Source: Yeosuana aquiaggeris | GTDB lineage: Bacteria; Bacteroidota; Bacteroidia; Flavobacteriales; Flavobacteriaceae | Length of the DNA: 64,000 nucleotides | Assembly (NCBI RefSeq): GCF_044003965.1 | Contig: NZ_JBAWKC010000005.1 | Span: 291,152 to 355,151, forward strand | Direction of reading: 5' to 3' | In this document: in pieces, positions 9,575 to 18,941 of the stretch | How the letters are laid out: each line of letters begins with the position of its first letter | How positions within the stretch are numbered: position 1 is the stretch's first letter | Program-made: the position numbers and the translations under genes | The notes under the pieces: model-generated | Database searches by the model: none | Told to the model about the DNA's origin: nothing | Seen by the model: the letters and a program-made list of their open reading frames with translations, nothing else

Positions 9575-11611
9575 ATGATGCAAAATATTTTAGCAAAACC
9601 ATTTAAAACACCCTTTGGTACTGCCCCGTTTTCAAAAATAAAGAACACCCATTTTCTTCCTGCGTTTAAATCGGCTATTGAAGAAGCTAAAAAAGAGATT
9701 GATACTATTGTTAATAATTCAGACGGTCCTACTTTTCAAAACACTATTGAAGCCCTAGATTTTTCAGGAGCACAATTAGATAGAATTTCAAGCGTTTTTT
9801 TTAATCTCAATTCTGCAGAAACGAATGATGAAATTCAAAAAATTGCTCAAGAAGTATCGCCACTACTGTCAGAATTCAGTAACGACATTGCCTTGAATGA
9901 AACCTTGTTTAAACGTGTCAAATCAGTTTATGACTTAAAGGAATCGTTAAATTTAACTATAGAACAAGCGACTCTTCTGGATAAAAAATATAAAAGTTTT
10001 TCCAGAAACGGTGCTAATTTGCCCGAAGACAAAAAATTAAAACTTAGAGAAATTGACAAGAAATTAAGTCAACTAAAACTTAAGTTTGGGGAAAATGTGT
10101 TGGCTGAAACCAATAAGTTTGAAATGCTAATAACAGACAAAAGGGAATTGTCTGGGTTACCCGAAGGTACTGTTGAAGCAGCTAAACAACTGGCTGAATC
10201 AAAAAATAAAGAAGGCTGGTTATTCACCCTTGATTACCCTAGTTACATTCCGTTTATGACCTATGCTGATAACAGAAAATTACGTAAAAAATTAGCGATA
10301 GCATCGGGTAAAAAAGGATTTCATAAGGATGCACTAGATAATCAGGAAAATGTTTTAAATATCGCTAAACTACGTTTTGAAAGAGCGCAACTTTTAGGAT
10401 ATAAAACCCATGCCCATTTTGTTTTGGAAGAGCGCATGGCAAAAACACCAGAAAAAGTAGAATCTTTTTTAAATGAGCTATTAGAAAAAGCAAAACCAGC
10501 GGCCTTAACTGAATTTATAGAGTTGGAATCCTTTGCAAAAGAATTGGATGCAATAGATCATTTAGAAAAATGGGATGGTGCTTATTATGCTGAAAAACTA
10601 AAGCAAAAGTTGTTTGATTTAGATGATGAAAAATTAAAACCCTATTTTAAATTAGAAAATGTGATAAATGGTGTGTTTAATGTTTCGCAAAAATTGTATG
10701 GTTTACAGTTTGAAGAAATTCATAACATTGACAAATACCATGAAGATGTCTTAACATATAAGGTAAGCAATGAAAATGGCGATTTAGTTTCCATATTTTA
10801 TGCAGATTTTTTCCCAAGACCCGGAAAACGTAACGGGGCATGGATGACTTCTTTTAAGCCACAAAGCATTAAAAATGGCCTAAATGAACGCCCACATATC
10901 TCCATTGTATGCAACTTTACCAAGCCAACAAAAAGCAAACCCTCTTTGCTGACTTTTAACGAAGTAACTACGTTATTCCATGAGTTTGGGCATGCTCTTC
11001 ATGGCATGTTGGCTAATACTACCTACCCTAGTATATCTGGTACCAGCGTATATTGGGATTTTGTAGAATTACCCAGTCAAGTATTAGAAAACTGGTGTTA
11101 TGAAAAAGAAGCCTTGGAATTATTTGCCACACATTATGAAACAGAGGAAGTTATTCCAATGGATCTAGTTAAAAAGATTAAAGATTCAGCTACTTTTCAT
11201 GAGGGCATGCAAACCCTTCGTCAAATAAGTTTTGGCTTGTTAGATATGAGCTGGCACGGATTAAATCCTTCAAAAATTAAGGATGTAAAAACGCATGAAT
11301 TAGAAGCTTTTGAGAATACTAAACTCTATCCGGATGTAGCCGAGAATTGCATGAGCACCTCGTTTTCTCATATTTTTCAAGGAGGTTATTCTTCCGGTTA
11401 TTACAGCTATAAATGGGCTGAAGTATTGGATGCTGATGCGTTTGAATATTTTAAAGAAGCAGGTATTTTTAATAAAGAAGTAGCAAATAAGTTTAAGGAT
11501 ATCATTCTTTCTCAAGGTGGAACTGAAGATCCTATGGTGCTTTATAAACGATTTAGAGGACATGAGCCACAACCGGAAGCCTTATTAAAACGAGCAGGTT
11601 TATTGAAATAA
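9575..11611 (+). CDS. M3 family oligopeptidase / peptidyl-dipeptidase (Dcp-like)
   Basis: A 678-aa zinc metallopeptidase of family M3. The zinc-binding motif HEFGH is at residues 469-473 and the third ligand is most likely Glu498 in VELPSQ, the expected 25-30 residues downstream. The C-terminal SFSHIFQGGYSSGYYSY segment is the conserved substrate-binding loop with its glycines and tyrosines. No signal peptide is visible, so the enzyme is predicted to be cytoplasmic and to degrade short peptides, including cleaved signal peptides. It could be named either oligopeptidase A or Dcp; the sequence alone does not settle exo versus endo activity. It is probably monocistronic. Confidence 0.92.
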   Translation: MMQNILAKPFKTPFGTAPFSKIKNTHFLPAFKSAIEEAKKEIDTIVNNSDGPTFQNTIEALDFSGAQLDRISSVFFNLNSAETNDEIQKIAQEVSPLLSEFSNDIALNETLFKRVKSVYDLKESLNLTIEQATLLDKKYKSFSRNGANLPEDKKLKLREIDKKLSQLKLKFGENVLAETNKFEMLITDKRELSGLPEGTVEAAKQLAESKNKEGWLFTLDYPSYIPFMTYADNRKLRKKLAIASGKKGFHKDALDNQENVLNIAKLRFERAQLLGYKTHAHFVLEERMAKTPEKVESFLNELLEKAKPAALTEFIELESFAKELDAIDHLEKWDGAYYAEKLKQKLFDLDDEKLKPYFKLENVINGVFNVSQKLYGLQFEEIHNIDKYHEDVLTYKVSNENGDLVSIFYADFFPRPGKRNGAWMTSFKPQSIKNGLNERPHISIVCNFTKPTKSKPSLLTFNEVTTLFHEFGHALHGMLANTTYPSISGTSVYWDFVELPSQVLENWCYEKEALELFATHYETEEVIPMDLVKKIKDSATFHEGMQTLRQISFGLLDMSWHGLNPSKIKDVKTHELEAFENTKLYPDVAENCMSTSFSHIFQGGYSSGYYSYKWAEVLDADAFEYFKEAGIFNKEVANKFKDIILSQGGTEDPMVLYKRFRGHEPQPEALLKRAGLLK

Positions 11612-11651
11612 TTCATTTTGGTGATAGATGCCTTTTATGCCTTTAAACTTA

Positions 11652-11682
11652 TTGATTATCAAGAATTAATAAGCTATTTTTA
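11652..11682 (+). promoter_or_regulatory. Candidate promoter of the ECF sigma operon
   Basis: TTG (11652-11654) is followed after 20 bp by TATTTTTA (11675-11682), one mismatch from the consensus TAnnTTTG. The first start codon is 18 bp further downstream. Confidence 0.45.
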
Positions 11683-11699
11683 TAAAAAATTGTTATTTC

Positions 11700-12254
11700 A
11701 TGCCAGAACACCTTTTAAATCCTAATAAGTGGATTGACTTATATGCCGATTACTTATTCAACTATACTATTTCTCGTGTTAATGACCGTGAAATGGCTCA
11801 GGATTTGGTTCAAGAGACATTTTTGGCTGGTTTAAAATCGATGAAAAACTATAAAGGTGAAGCAAGTGAACGCACTTGGCTGATTTCCATTTTAAAGCGA
11901 AAAATCATAGATCACTACAGAAAAATAAATTCTAACAAAGGAAAAGCTGAAGTAAGAATCACGTCGAATAACGAATCTGAAACAGAAGGTGATTGGCTAG
12001 AAGAGCATGTGGCAGATCCTTTTGACAAGACTGCTGAAGACACCATGCAAAATACCGAATTAGGTGAAGCCATCCTTAACTGTTTATCTAAATTACCAGA
12101 AAAACAAGCTATAGTTTTTAGAATGAAAACCATTGAAGGTGTTGAAACGGAAGATATTTGTAATGAATTAAACATCACTGCGTCTAATCTTTGGGTTATC
12201 ATACATAGAGCCAGAACTGCAATGGCATTATGTCTTAAAGAAAATTGGTTTTAA
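11700..12254 (+). CDS. ECF-type RNA polymerase sigma factor
   Basis: A 184-aa sigma-70 family protein with only regions 2 and 4, the layout of extracytoplasmic-function sigma factors. Region 2 is near residues 15-70 (DREMAQDLVQETFLAGL, then TWLISILKRKIIDHYR). Region 4 is near residues 125-180, with the helix-turn-helix containing EDICNELNITASNLWVIIHR. A charged linker separates them. A small protein with an H-x3-C-x2-C motif follows after 2 bp, the classical position of a cognate anti-sigma factor. The stimulus and regulon are unknown. Confidence 0.92.
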   Translation: MPEHLLNPNKWIDLYADYLFNYTISRVNDREMAQDLVQETFLAGLKSMKNYKGEASERTWLISILKRKIIDHYRKINSNKGKAEVRITSNNESETEGDWLEEHVADPFDKTAEDTMQNTELGEAILNCLSKLPEKQAIVFRMKTIEGVETEDICNELNITASNLWVIIHRARTAMALCLKENWF

Positions 12255-12256
12255 TT

Positions 12257-12523
12257 ATGAGCAAAAAACTTAAAATAGGGATTCCATGCAGTGAAGCCAG
12301 TCTTGTTTGTGATAAATCACAATATAACGAATCTTCTTTCTGGGAAAAAGTTAAGCTAAATTTACATATGTTGTATTGTAAAGCCTGCAGGAACTATGCA
12401 AAAACCAACAACAAACTCTCTTCCATAATAGCGCAATCTAAAGTGAAATGCATGGATAAAAAAAACAAGGAGTCACTTAAGAAGACATTCAATAAAGTTT
12501 TGAAAGAAGAAAATTTCAATTGA
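12257..12523 (+). CDS. Small ZAS-like anti-sigma factor, 88 aa
   Basis: This 88-aa protein starts 2 bp after the sigma stop and is certainly co-translated with it. It contains H-M-L-Y-C-K-A-C, an H-x3-C-x2-C pattern as in zinc-binding anti-sigma (ZAS) domains, plus two more cysteines near the N-terminus (PCSEASLVC). There is no transmembrane segment and no sensory domain; the tail is short and lysine-rich. Cytoplasmic, redox- or metal-sensitive control of the sigma factor is a reasonable inference. The start was set at MSKKLKIG; four extra codons upstream would overlap the sigma stop. Its last 8 bp overlap the convergent UbiA-like gene. Confidence 0.75.
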   Translation: MSKKLKIGIPCSEASLVCDKSQYNESSFWEKVKLNLHMLYCKACRNYAKTNNKLSSIIAQSKVKCMDKKNKESLKKTFNKVLKEENFN

Positions 12524-13352
12524 CAACAAGCATCAAAAGCAACCATAAAATAGGAATTCCTTCTACCCAGAAAGCAGCATAATATCTGCCTTGTTTTTCT
12601 CTCGAAAACCATATTAATAAAACTGTCAAAACAAGGATTGTTAATAACACTAAAACTCTATTTATACACACCTCTTGCTTTAAGAATTCTAAAATCAACA
12701 TCCCTAAGCCAAGAAAAAAACCTAATATTTTAGTGCGTTTTACACCCAGATTTTGAGGTATGGTATACAATTTCAGGCTATCAAATTGCAAGTCTCTGAT
12801 TTCAAAAGGCAACATCAGCATAATCACCAGTAGAAAACGCTGGACACTTACTATTACAACCATAGTATCCATTGAAAAATGATTATTTTGCAGTGGAATA
12901 AAAACAGTCACACCCACCCAAACAAGCGCAATTAAAAAAACTTTTAATCCACTAATATTTCGTAGGTTACTTTGTTTATTTAAAAATTTTCTTTTCGGTA
13001 TAAAAGGAATGGTATAAAGAAATGTCAATATGGCAAAAACTGCAATGTATATGATAGTAATTTTTTCAAGATTAAAACTATAATAGCCCATAAAAACAAA
13101 ACAAATAAGTGAAAAAATTTGTATTAACCTTAGCCATTTTGATAAGCTGCGATGCTGAAATTTTGCGACTTCAAAATATTTAACAAAATTATAGCCTGTT
13201 ATAGTAGCATAAAAAATAAAATAGAGAACCGCCTTATCATAAGAAATATTAAATTCTAGTAGTGTCATATATGACAATGAAAACACCGCTATAGCAACAT
13301 GAATACTGCTGTTTATATAAAAATTTAATATATGTTTCAAGCAAATCATCAT
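12516..13352 (-). CDS. UbiA-like polytopic membrane protein
   Basis: A 278-aa, strongly hydrophobic protein with about eight transmembrane segments. The segment RDLQFDSLKLYTIPQNLG resembles the second aspartate motif of UbiA prenyltransferases. The first motif (normally NDxxDxxxD) is replaced by YNFVKYFEV, without aspartates. So the protein may be a UbiA-fold relative with altered or absent prenyl transfer. It is divergent from gcvP and overlaps the anti-sigma gene tail to tail by 8 bp. Two methionines begin the frame; either could be the start. Function is not assigned. Confidence 0.65.
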   Translation of the reverse strand: MMICLKHILNFYINSSIHVAIAVFSLSYMTLLEFNISYDKAVLYFIFYATITGYNFVKYFEVAKFQHRSLSKWLRLIQIFSLICFVFMGYYSFNLEKITIIYIAVFAILTFLYTIPFIPKRKFLNKQSNLRNISGLKVFLIALVWVGVTVFIPLQNNHFSMDTMVVIVSVQRFLLVIMLMLPFEIRDLQFDSLKLYTIPQNLGVKRTKILGFFLGLGMLILEFLKQEVCINRVLVLLTILVLTVLLIWFSREKQGRYYAAFWVEGIPILWLLLMLVVN

Positions 13353-13435
13353 ACAAAAGTAACCAAAGTGTTAATAACGTCATTTTTTGGTTAAAAACTT
13401 TCACTTCTATAGCTAAATAAGGTCTAATTATTACG

Positions 13436-13443
13436 TAATTTTG
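13436..13443 (+). promoter_or_regulatory. Probable -7 box of gcvP
   Basis: TAATTTTG matches TAnnTTTG and lies 25 bp upstream of the gcvP start. No TTG at the -33 spacing was found. The short leader leaves no room for a glycine riboswitch. Confidence 0.45.
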
Positions 13444-13468
13444 TGCCTCAATTTCAATAGCATTATAC

Positions 13469-16318
13469 ATGAATACAAACGCTTTTGCACTGCGTCATAT
13501 TGGTCCTAGAGAAGACGACCAAAACCTTATGTTGAAAACTATAGGGGTAGATTCCTTAGACCAATTAATTTATGAAACCGTACCCGATGATATCAGGTTA
13601 AAAAAGCCATTAAAACTTGATGAACCTATGTCTGAACATGACTATTTAGTTCATATTCAGGAATTATCAAAAAAAAATAAAGTATACAAAACATACATAG
13701 GACTGGGGTATCATCCAACTATTTTACCTGCAGTTATTCAAAGAAATATTCTTGAAAATCCAGGATGGTATACGGCTTATACCCCATATCAAGCTGAAAT
13801 TGCTCAGGGTAGACTTGAAGCTTTATTAAATTTCCAAACTATGATTACCGATTTAACAGGTATGGAAATTGCCAACGCCTCCCTTTTAGATGAAAGCACA
13901 GCAGCTGCTGAAGCCATGAGTTTGATATTTGCAGTACGTGAACGTGATCAAAAGAAAAATAATATTAATAAATTTTTTGTTTCAGATAATATTTTACCTC
14001 AAACATTGTCATTGTTGCAAACCAGAGCCAATCCAATTGGTATAGAATTGGTTGTTGGCAATGAAAATACGTTTAATTTTTCATCTGATTTTTTTGGTGC
14101 CATCATACAATATCCAGGTAAAGACGGACAAATAGTTGATATCAAAACATTTATAAGTAAAGCCAATGAATCTCAAATCAAGGTGGCAGTTGCTGCAGAT
14201 ATTTTGAGTTTAATAAAATTAGAAGCTCCGGGTAAATTTGGTGCAGATGTGGTTGTGGGCACCACGCAAAGATTTGGAATCCCTATGGGATATGGCGGAC
14301 CGCATGCGGCGTATTTCGCCACTAAAGAAGCCTACAAACGTGACCTGCCAGGAAGAATTATTGGGGTCACAAAAGATACTAATGGCAACAGAGCCTTACG
14401 TATGGCATTACAAACGCGTGAGCAGCATATTAAGCGAGATAAAGCAACTTCAAATATTTGTACTGCACAAGTTTTATTGGCAGTTATGGCTGGCATGTAT
14501 AGTGTTTATCATGGCCCAAAAGGTTTAAAGTTTATTGCTGACAAAGTACACAATACGGCTTCAACACTTTCTGAATATTTGTCTAAATTAGGTTTTAATC
14601 AAGTGAATACGTCTTTTTTTGACACGCTTCAAATTAAAACAGACGCAAAAAAAATTAAAAAAATAGCCAAAGAGAAAAATATCAATTTCTTCTATCCTGA
14701 TGATGAAACAGTCACTATTTCCATCAATGAAACAACTTCTATAAGAGATATTAATGACATTCTTTCAGTGTTTGCTGAATCGGCTGAAAAGATAACTTTA
14801 GTGATTCCTTCTCTTTCAGAATCCAATAATATTTCGAAAAGTATTCAAAGAACTACTGACTTTTTAACACTGGATGTCTTTAACACTTATCATTCTGAAA
14901 CAGAATTGATGCGTTATATAAAATCACTTGAACGTAAAGATTTATCATTGAATCATTCCATGATTTCTTTAGGGTCTTGTACAATGAAATTGAATGCTGC
15001 TTCAGAAATGTTGCCGTTAAGCTCTCCTAACTGGGGAAATATGCACCCATTTGTTCCAGTAGATCAAGCTGAAGGTTATTTGACAGTATTAAAGGAATTA
15101 GAAGATCAATTAACTATAATCACTGGTTTTTCGGCCACATCTTTACAACCAAATTCTGGCGCTCAAGGGGAGTATGCGGGTTTAATGGTTATAAAAGCAT
15201 ATCACGATTCTAGAGGTGATCATCATAGAAATATCTGCTTAATTCCTTCATCAGCACACGGTACGAATCCGGCGAGTGCTGTTATGGCAGGAATGACTGT
15301 AATTGTTACCAAGTCAACTCATGAAGGTAACATTGATGTGGATGATTTACGTGAAAAAGCAGAATTATATAAAGATAATTTGTCATGTTTAATGGTAACT
15401 TACCCATCCACTCATGGCGTTTACGAATCTGCTATTAAAGAAATTACTCAAATAATTCATGATAATGGTGGTCAGGTATATATGGACGGCGCCAATATGA
15501 ATGCCCAAGTAGGATTAACAAATCCCGGAAATATTGGAGCAGATGTTTGTCATCTTAATTTACATAAAACTTTCGCTATTCCTCATGGTGGTGGTGGCCC
15601 GGGCGTTGGACCTATTTGTGTTGCAAAACAACTGGTTCCGTTTTTACCAGGAAATCCATTGGTTAAAACTGGTGGAGAAAAAGCGATTACAGCTATTTCA
15701 GCAGCACCTTATGGTTCTGCATTAGCCTGTTTGATTTCTTATGGCTATATAAAAATGTTAGGCGCTGAAGGCTTAACACAATCTACTAAAATTGCTATTC
15801 TAAATGCCAATTATATCAAACATCGTTTACAAGGTAGTTTTGATACTTTATATTCTGGTGAGCGTGGCAGAGCTGCTCATGAAATGATTGTTGATTGCAG
15901 AGCTTTTAAAGCTAATGGTATTGAAGTAACTGATATTGCAAAACGCTTAATGGACTATGGCTTTCATGCGCCTACGGTTTCCTTTCCGGTAGCTGGAACC
16001 CTGATGATTGAGCCCACAGAAAGCGAAAGCAAACAGGAAATTGATCGTTTCTGTGACGCTATGATTTCTATCAAAAAGGAAATTGATCAAGTGTCAAAAG
16101 AGGATGAAAATAACGTTTTAAAAAATGCACCACACACCTTAGAAATGGTAACCGCGAGTGAGTGGAAATTTCCTTACTCACGCGAAACCGCAGCATTCCC
16201 TTTAGACTATGTAAAAAACAATAAGTTTTGGCCATCTGTCAGAAGAGTTGATGATGCTTATGGTGACAGAAATTTAATATGTACTTGTGCTCCAATAGAG
16301 GCTTATATGGAGGCGTAA
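13469..16318 (+). CDS. gcvP: Glycine dehydrogenase (decarboxylating), P-protein
   Basis: The P-protein of the glycine cleavage system, a PLP enzyme that decarboxylates glycine and passes the aminomethyl group to lipoyl GcvH. The 949-aa length indicates the fused (alpha plus beta) form. The N-terminus shows FALRHIGPRE, the family opening, and the C-terminal half carries the PLP lysine in LNLHKTF (Lys700) followed by the glycine-rich loop IPHGGGGPG. No gcvT or gcvH occurs nearby, so the system is dispersed. The gene appears monocistronic. Confidence 0.97.
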   Translation: MNTNAFALRHIGPREDDQNLMLKTIGVDSLDQLIYETVPDDIRLKKPLKLDEPMSEHDYLVHIQELSKKNKVYKTYIGLGYHPTILPAVIQRNILENPGWYTAYTPYQAEIAQGRLEALLNFQTMITDLTGMEIANASLLDESTAAAEAMSLIFAVRERDQKKNNINKFFVSDNILPQTLSLLQTRANPIGIELVVGNENTFNFSSDFFGAIIQYPGKDGQIVDIKTFISKANESQIKVAVAADILSLIKLEAPGKFGADVVVGTTQRFGIPMGYGGPHAAYFATKEAYKRDLPGRIIGVTKDTNGNRALRMALQTREQHIKRDKATSNICTAQVLLAVMAGMYSVYHGPKGLKFIADKVHNTASTLSEYLSKLGFNQVNTSFFDTLQIKTDAKKIKKIAKEKNINFFYPDDETVTISINETTSIRDINDILSVFAESAEKITLVIPSLSESNNISKSIQRTTDFLTLDVFNTYHSETELMRYIKSLERKDLSLNHSMISLGSCTMKLNAASEMLPLSSPNWGNMHPFVPVDQAEGYLTVLKELEDQLTIITGFSATSLQPNSGAQGEYAGLMVIKAYHDSRGDHHRNICLIPSSAHGTNPASAVMAGMTVIVTKSTHEGNIDVDDLREKAELYKDNLSCLMVTYPSTHGVYESAIKEITQIIHDNGGQVYMDGANMNAQVGLTNPGNIGADVCHLNLHKTFAIPHGGGGPGVGPICVAKQLVPFLPGNPLVKTGGEKAITAISAAPYGSALACLISYGYIKMLGAEGLTQSTKIAILNANYIKHRLQGSFDTLYSGERGRAAHEMIVDCRAFKANGIEVTDIAKRLMDYGFHAPTVSFPVAGTLMIEPTESESKQEIDRFCDAMISIKKEIDQVSKEDENNVLKNAPHTLEMVTASEWKFPYSRETAAFPLDYVKNNKFWPSVRRVDDAYGDRNLICTCAPIEAYMEA

Positions 16319-16357
16319 ATGGGGTGTTGAACATCGTAATAATTTTTACAAAATAAT

Positions 16358-16386
16358 TTGCCTTTAATTTATAGTCAGTATTTTTG
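16358..16386 (+). promoter_or_regulatory. Promoter of the KAS III cassette
   Basis: TTG at 16358-16360, an 18-bp spacer, then TATTTTTG at 16379-16386: a full match to the Bacteroidota promoter. The first start codon follows 34 bp later. Confidence 0.7.
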
Positions 16387-16420
16387 TAAGAAGACTAAAT
16401 TAAAGGCTTAATTTTTATTT

Positions 16421-17479
16421 ATGAATATTAAAATTACCGGTACTGGAAGCTATATTCCTGGTACTATAGAGAAAAATGAAAATTTTAACTCACATCACTT
16501 TTTAAATACAGACGGCTCACCCATTAATAGTGAAAATACCGTAATCATTGAAAAATTCAAAGCTATTACAGGAATTCACGAACGTCGGTATGCCGAAGAG
16601 CATTTAACCTCGTCAGATTTAGGTTTTTTCGCAGCTAAAAAAGCTATTTCAGATGCTAAAATCAACCCAGAAGAATTAGACTATATTATAGTGGCTCATA
16701 ATTTTGGTGACGTAAAACATAATACCTTACAAAGTGATCTTTTACCTTGTTTAGCTTCTAGAATAAAACATAGTTTACGTATAAAAAACCCGAAATGTGT
16801 AGCCTATGACATTTTATTTGGTTGCCCGGGTTGGATTGAAGGCGTTATTCAAGCCCAAGCTTTTATTAAGGCAGGTATGGCCAAAAAGTGCTTAGTTATT
16901 GGAACTGAAACCCTATCAAGGGTGGTTGATAAGTACGACAGGGATTCCATGATTTATTCAGACGGCGCTGGTGCAACCGTTATTGAAGCAACAGAGGAAG
17001 AAGGAGGTATTTTAGCACATGAAACAGCTAGCTATACTTATGATGAAGCTTACTATTTATTTTTTGGGAATTCTAATAATCAGGAACTTTGCAAAGACAC
17101 AAGATACATTAAAATGGATGGGCGTAAAATCTATGAATTTGCCTTAACCAATGTGCCAAACGCCATGAAAAGCTGTCTAGAAAAAAGTGGTACATCAATA
17201 AACGATATTAAAAAAATTCTTATCCATCAGGCCAACGAAAAAATGGATGAAGCCATTATAAAACGCTTTTACAAGCTATACAAAATGAATCCACCCACAG
17301 ATATTATGCCTATGAGTATTGATAAACTTGGCAATAGTTCAGTAGCGACCGTTCCTACCTTATTTGATTTAATAAAAAACAATAAATTGGAAAATCATAG
17401 CCTTACAAAAGGCGATGTTATTATATTTGCCAGTGTTGGTTCAGGAATGAGCATCAACGCCATTGTTTACAAATATTAA
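16421..17479 (+). CDS. 3-oxoacyl-ACP synthase III family protein
   Basis: A 352-aa thiolase-fold condensing enzyme of the FabH type. The catalytic triad is visible: Cys135 in LFGCPGW, His269 in LIHQAN and Asn305 in LGNSSVA. The N-terminus ITGTGSYIPG is also typical. Family members start fatty-acid synthesis or condense acyl chains in secondary lipid and polyketide routes. Because a SAM methyltransferase and a glycosyltransferase follow on the same strand, a role in a specialised lipid is possible, but this could equally be a housekeeping paralogue of FabH. A good promoter lies just upstream. Confidence 0.88.
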   Translation: MNIKITGTGSYIPGTIEKNENFNSHHFLNTDGSPINSENTVIIEKFKAITGIHERRYAEEHLTSSDLGFFAAKKAISDAKINPEELDYIIVAHNFGDVKHNTLQSDLLPCLASRIKHSLRIKNPKCVAYDILFGCPGWIEGVIQAQAFIKAGMAKKCLVIGTETLSRVVDKYDRDSMIYSDGAGATVIEATEEEGGILAHETASYTYDEAYYLFFGNSNNQELCKDTRYIKMDGRKIYEFALTNVPNAMKSCLEKSGTSINDIKKILIHQANEKMDEAIIKRFYKLYKMNPPTDIMPMSIDKLGNSSVATVPTLFDLIKNNKLENHSLTKGDVIIFASVGSGMSINAIVYKY

Positions 17480-17508
17480 TAGTACCGCTTTTGCGGAATT
17501 TCATAAAA

Positions 17509-18036
17509 ATGTACGACAAAAGCTATCCAAATAAAAGATATAAACACACGATCCAGTTTTTAAAAAAGCATGTTCCAGAATCTGCAACTATTTTAGACTT
17601 AGGTGTTGAAAATCCATTTTCTAACATCATGTCTTCAGAAGGGTTTAAAGTTAAAAACACCAAAGGCGAAGATTTAGATGTAGACACTTCAGCAATTAAA
17701 AATTCTCAAGCAGAAATCGTCACAGCCTTTGAAATTTTTGAACATCTTCTTTCTCCTTTTACGGTTTTAAAAGCGATTCAATCGAATAAATTAGTAGCAA
17801 GCGTACCATTGCGTTTATGGTTTTCTTCAGCATATAAAAGTAAAACAGATATGCGAGACAGACATTATCATGAATTTGAAGATTGGCAGTTTGACTGGTT
17901 ATTAGAAAAGACCGGCTGGGAAATTAAAGCGCGTCAAAAATGGACCAATCCAACAAAAAAGATTGGTATCAGACCATTACTGCGCTGGATTACACCAAGA
18001 TATTATATTGTTTATGCTGAGCGTATCAATAATTAA
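17509..18036 (+). CDS. SAM-dependent methyltransferase-like protein
   Basis: A 175-aa protein with a class I methyltransferase fold: TILDLGVENPF forms the SAM-binding glycine loop in degenerate form, and ITAFEIFEHLLSPF-like residues (TAFEIFEHLL) mark the second strand. The C-terminus is rich in basic and aromatic residues. The start was placed at the ATG of MYDKSYPNKR; a TTG six codons upstream is in frame but lies within a small CCGC/GCGG hairpin. It is 29 bp from the KAS III gene and probably co-transcribed. The methyl acceptor is unknown. Confidence 0.72.
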   Translation: MYDKSYPNKRYKHTIQFLKKHVPESATILDLGVENPFSNIMSSEGFKVKNTKGEDLDVDTSAIKNSQAEIVTAFEIFEHLLSPFTVLKAIQSNKLVASVPLRLWFSSAYKSKTDMRDRHYHEFEDWQFDWLLEKTGWEIKARQKWTNPTKKIGIRPLLRWITPRYYIVYAERINN

Positions 18037-18071
18037 ATTCTAAACTCAAAAACGGTATAAATAGATTAACT

Positions 18072-18941
18072 TTGAGTATTAAACTTAAAGCTTTGAATTT
18101 TTATATTGTTATACCAGCTCATAATGAACAAGATTCTATTGGCCTTACTTTAGATTCTTTAGTTAGACAAACACTTTTACCAAAAAAAATTGTGCTTGTT
18201 AATGATAATTCAACAGATAGAACCCAAGATATCATAGAAAGTTACACCAGTAAATACTCCTGGATTCAATTAGTAAATACAAAATCTTCGAATGAGCATT
18301 TACCCGGAGCAAAGATTATCAATGCGTTTTATAAAGGTTTTGAAGTTTTAGATAACAACTATGATGTCATCTGTAAATTTGATGCCGATTTAATTTTTCC
18401 TCCTAATTATTTAGAACAAATTTCTAAACATTTTAACTCAAATACGCGTTTAGGAATGGTTTCCGGGCATTGTTTTATCGAAAAAAACAATCAATGGGTT
18501 TTGGAAAATTTAACAAATAAAGACCATATAAGAGGAGCCCTTAAAACTTACAGAAAAGATTGCTTTATTCAAATAGGAAAATTGAAACCTTCTATGGGTT
18601 GGGATACCGTTGATGAGCTTCTGGCAAGATATTACAAATGGACTATTTTAACAGATGAAACGCTTCATGTGAAACATTTAAAACCAACCGGCATCAGCTA
18701 TAACGAAGCCTCAAAACATTTACAAGGAGAAGCCATGTATAAAATGCGTTATGGCTTTAGAATCACCTTGATTTCTGCTATAAAACTGGCATTCAAAAAA
18801 CGGAGATTTTCCTTATTTAAAGATTATATAGCTGGCTATTTTGAAGCTAAAAAGAATAAATCACCCTTTTTAGTCACAGAAGATCAAGGCCTCTTTATAC
18901 GAAGGTTACGATGGAAAGGGATGTTGAATAAATTCAATTGA
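18072..18941 (+). CDS. Family 2 glycosyltransferase
   Basis: A GT-A fold family 2 glycosyltransferase of about 285 residues. It shows the N-terminal strand YIVIPAHNEQDSIG, the nucleotide-binding NDNSTD and a DxD metal site (KFDADL). No transmembrane anchor is evident, so it is probably a cytoplasmic or membrane-associated enzyme that uses a nucleotide sugar. No ATG start exists: the frame opens with TTG at 18072, and a second TTG at 18093 (then NFYIVIPAH) gives a more typical N-terminus. The first TTG lies inside TAACTTTG, a -7-like octamer, which also favours the later start. Third gene of the cassette; it overlaps the convergent endonuclease by 8 bp. Confidence 0.82.
   Translation: MSIKLKALNFYIVIPAHNEQDSIGLTLDSLVRQTLLPKKIVLVNDNSTDRTQDIIESYTSKYSWIQLVNTKSSNEHLPGAKIINAFYKGFEVLDNNYDVICKFDADLIFPPNYLEQISKHFNSNTRLGMVSGHCFIEKNNQWVLENLTNKDHIRGALKTYRKDCFIQIGKLKPSMGWDTVDELLARYYKWTILTDETLHVKHLKPTGISYNEASKHLQGEAMYKMRYGFRITLISAIKLAFKKRRFSLFKDYIAGYFEAKKNKSPFLVTEDQGLFIRRLRWKGMLNKFN

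Noticed and set aside
13353..13468. Glycine riboswitch before gcvP
   Set aside because: Only about 115 bp separate it from the divergent gene, and no tandem aptamer pattern or terminator hairpin was seen.
17491..17508. TTG start for the methyltransferase
   Set aside because: It lies in a small CCGC/GCGG hairpin and the ATG at 17509 gives a natural N-terminus.
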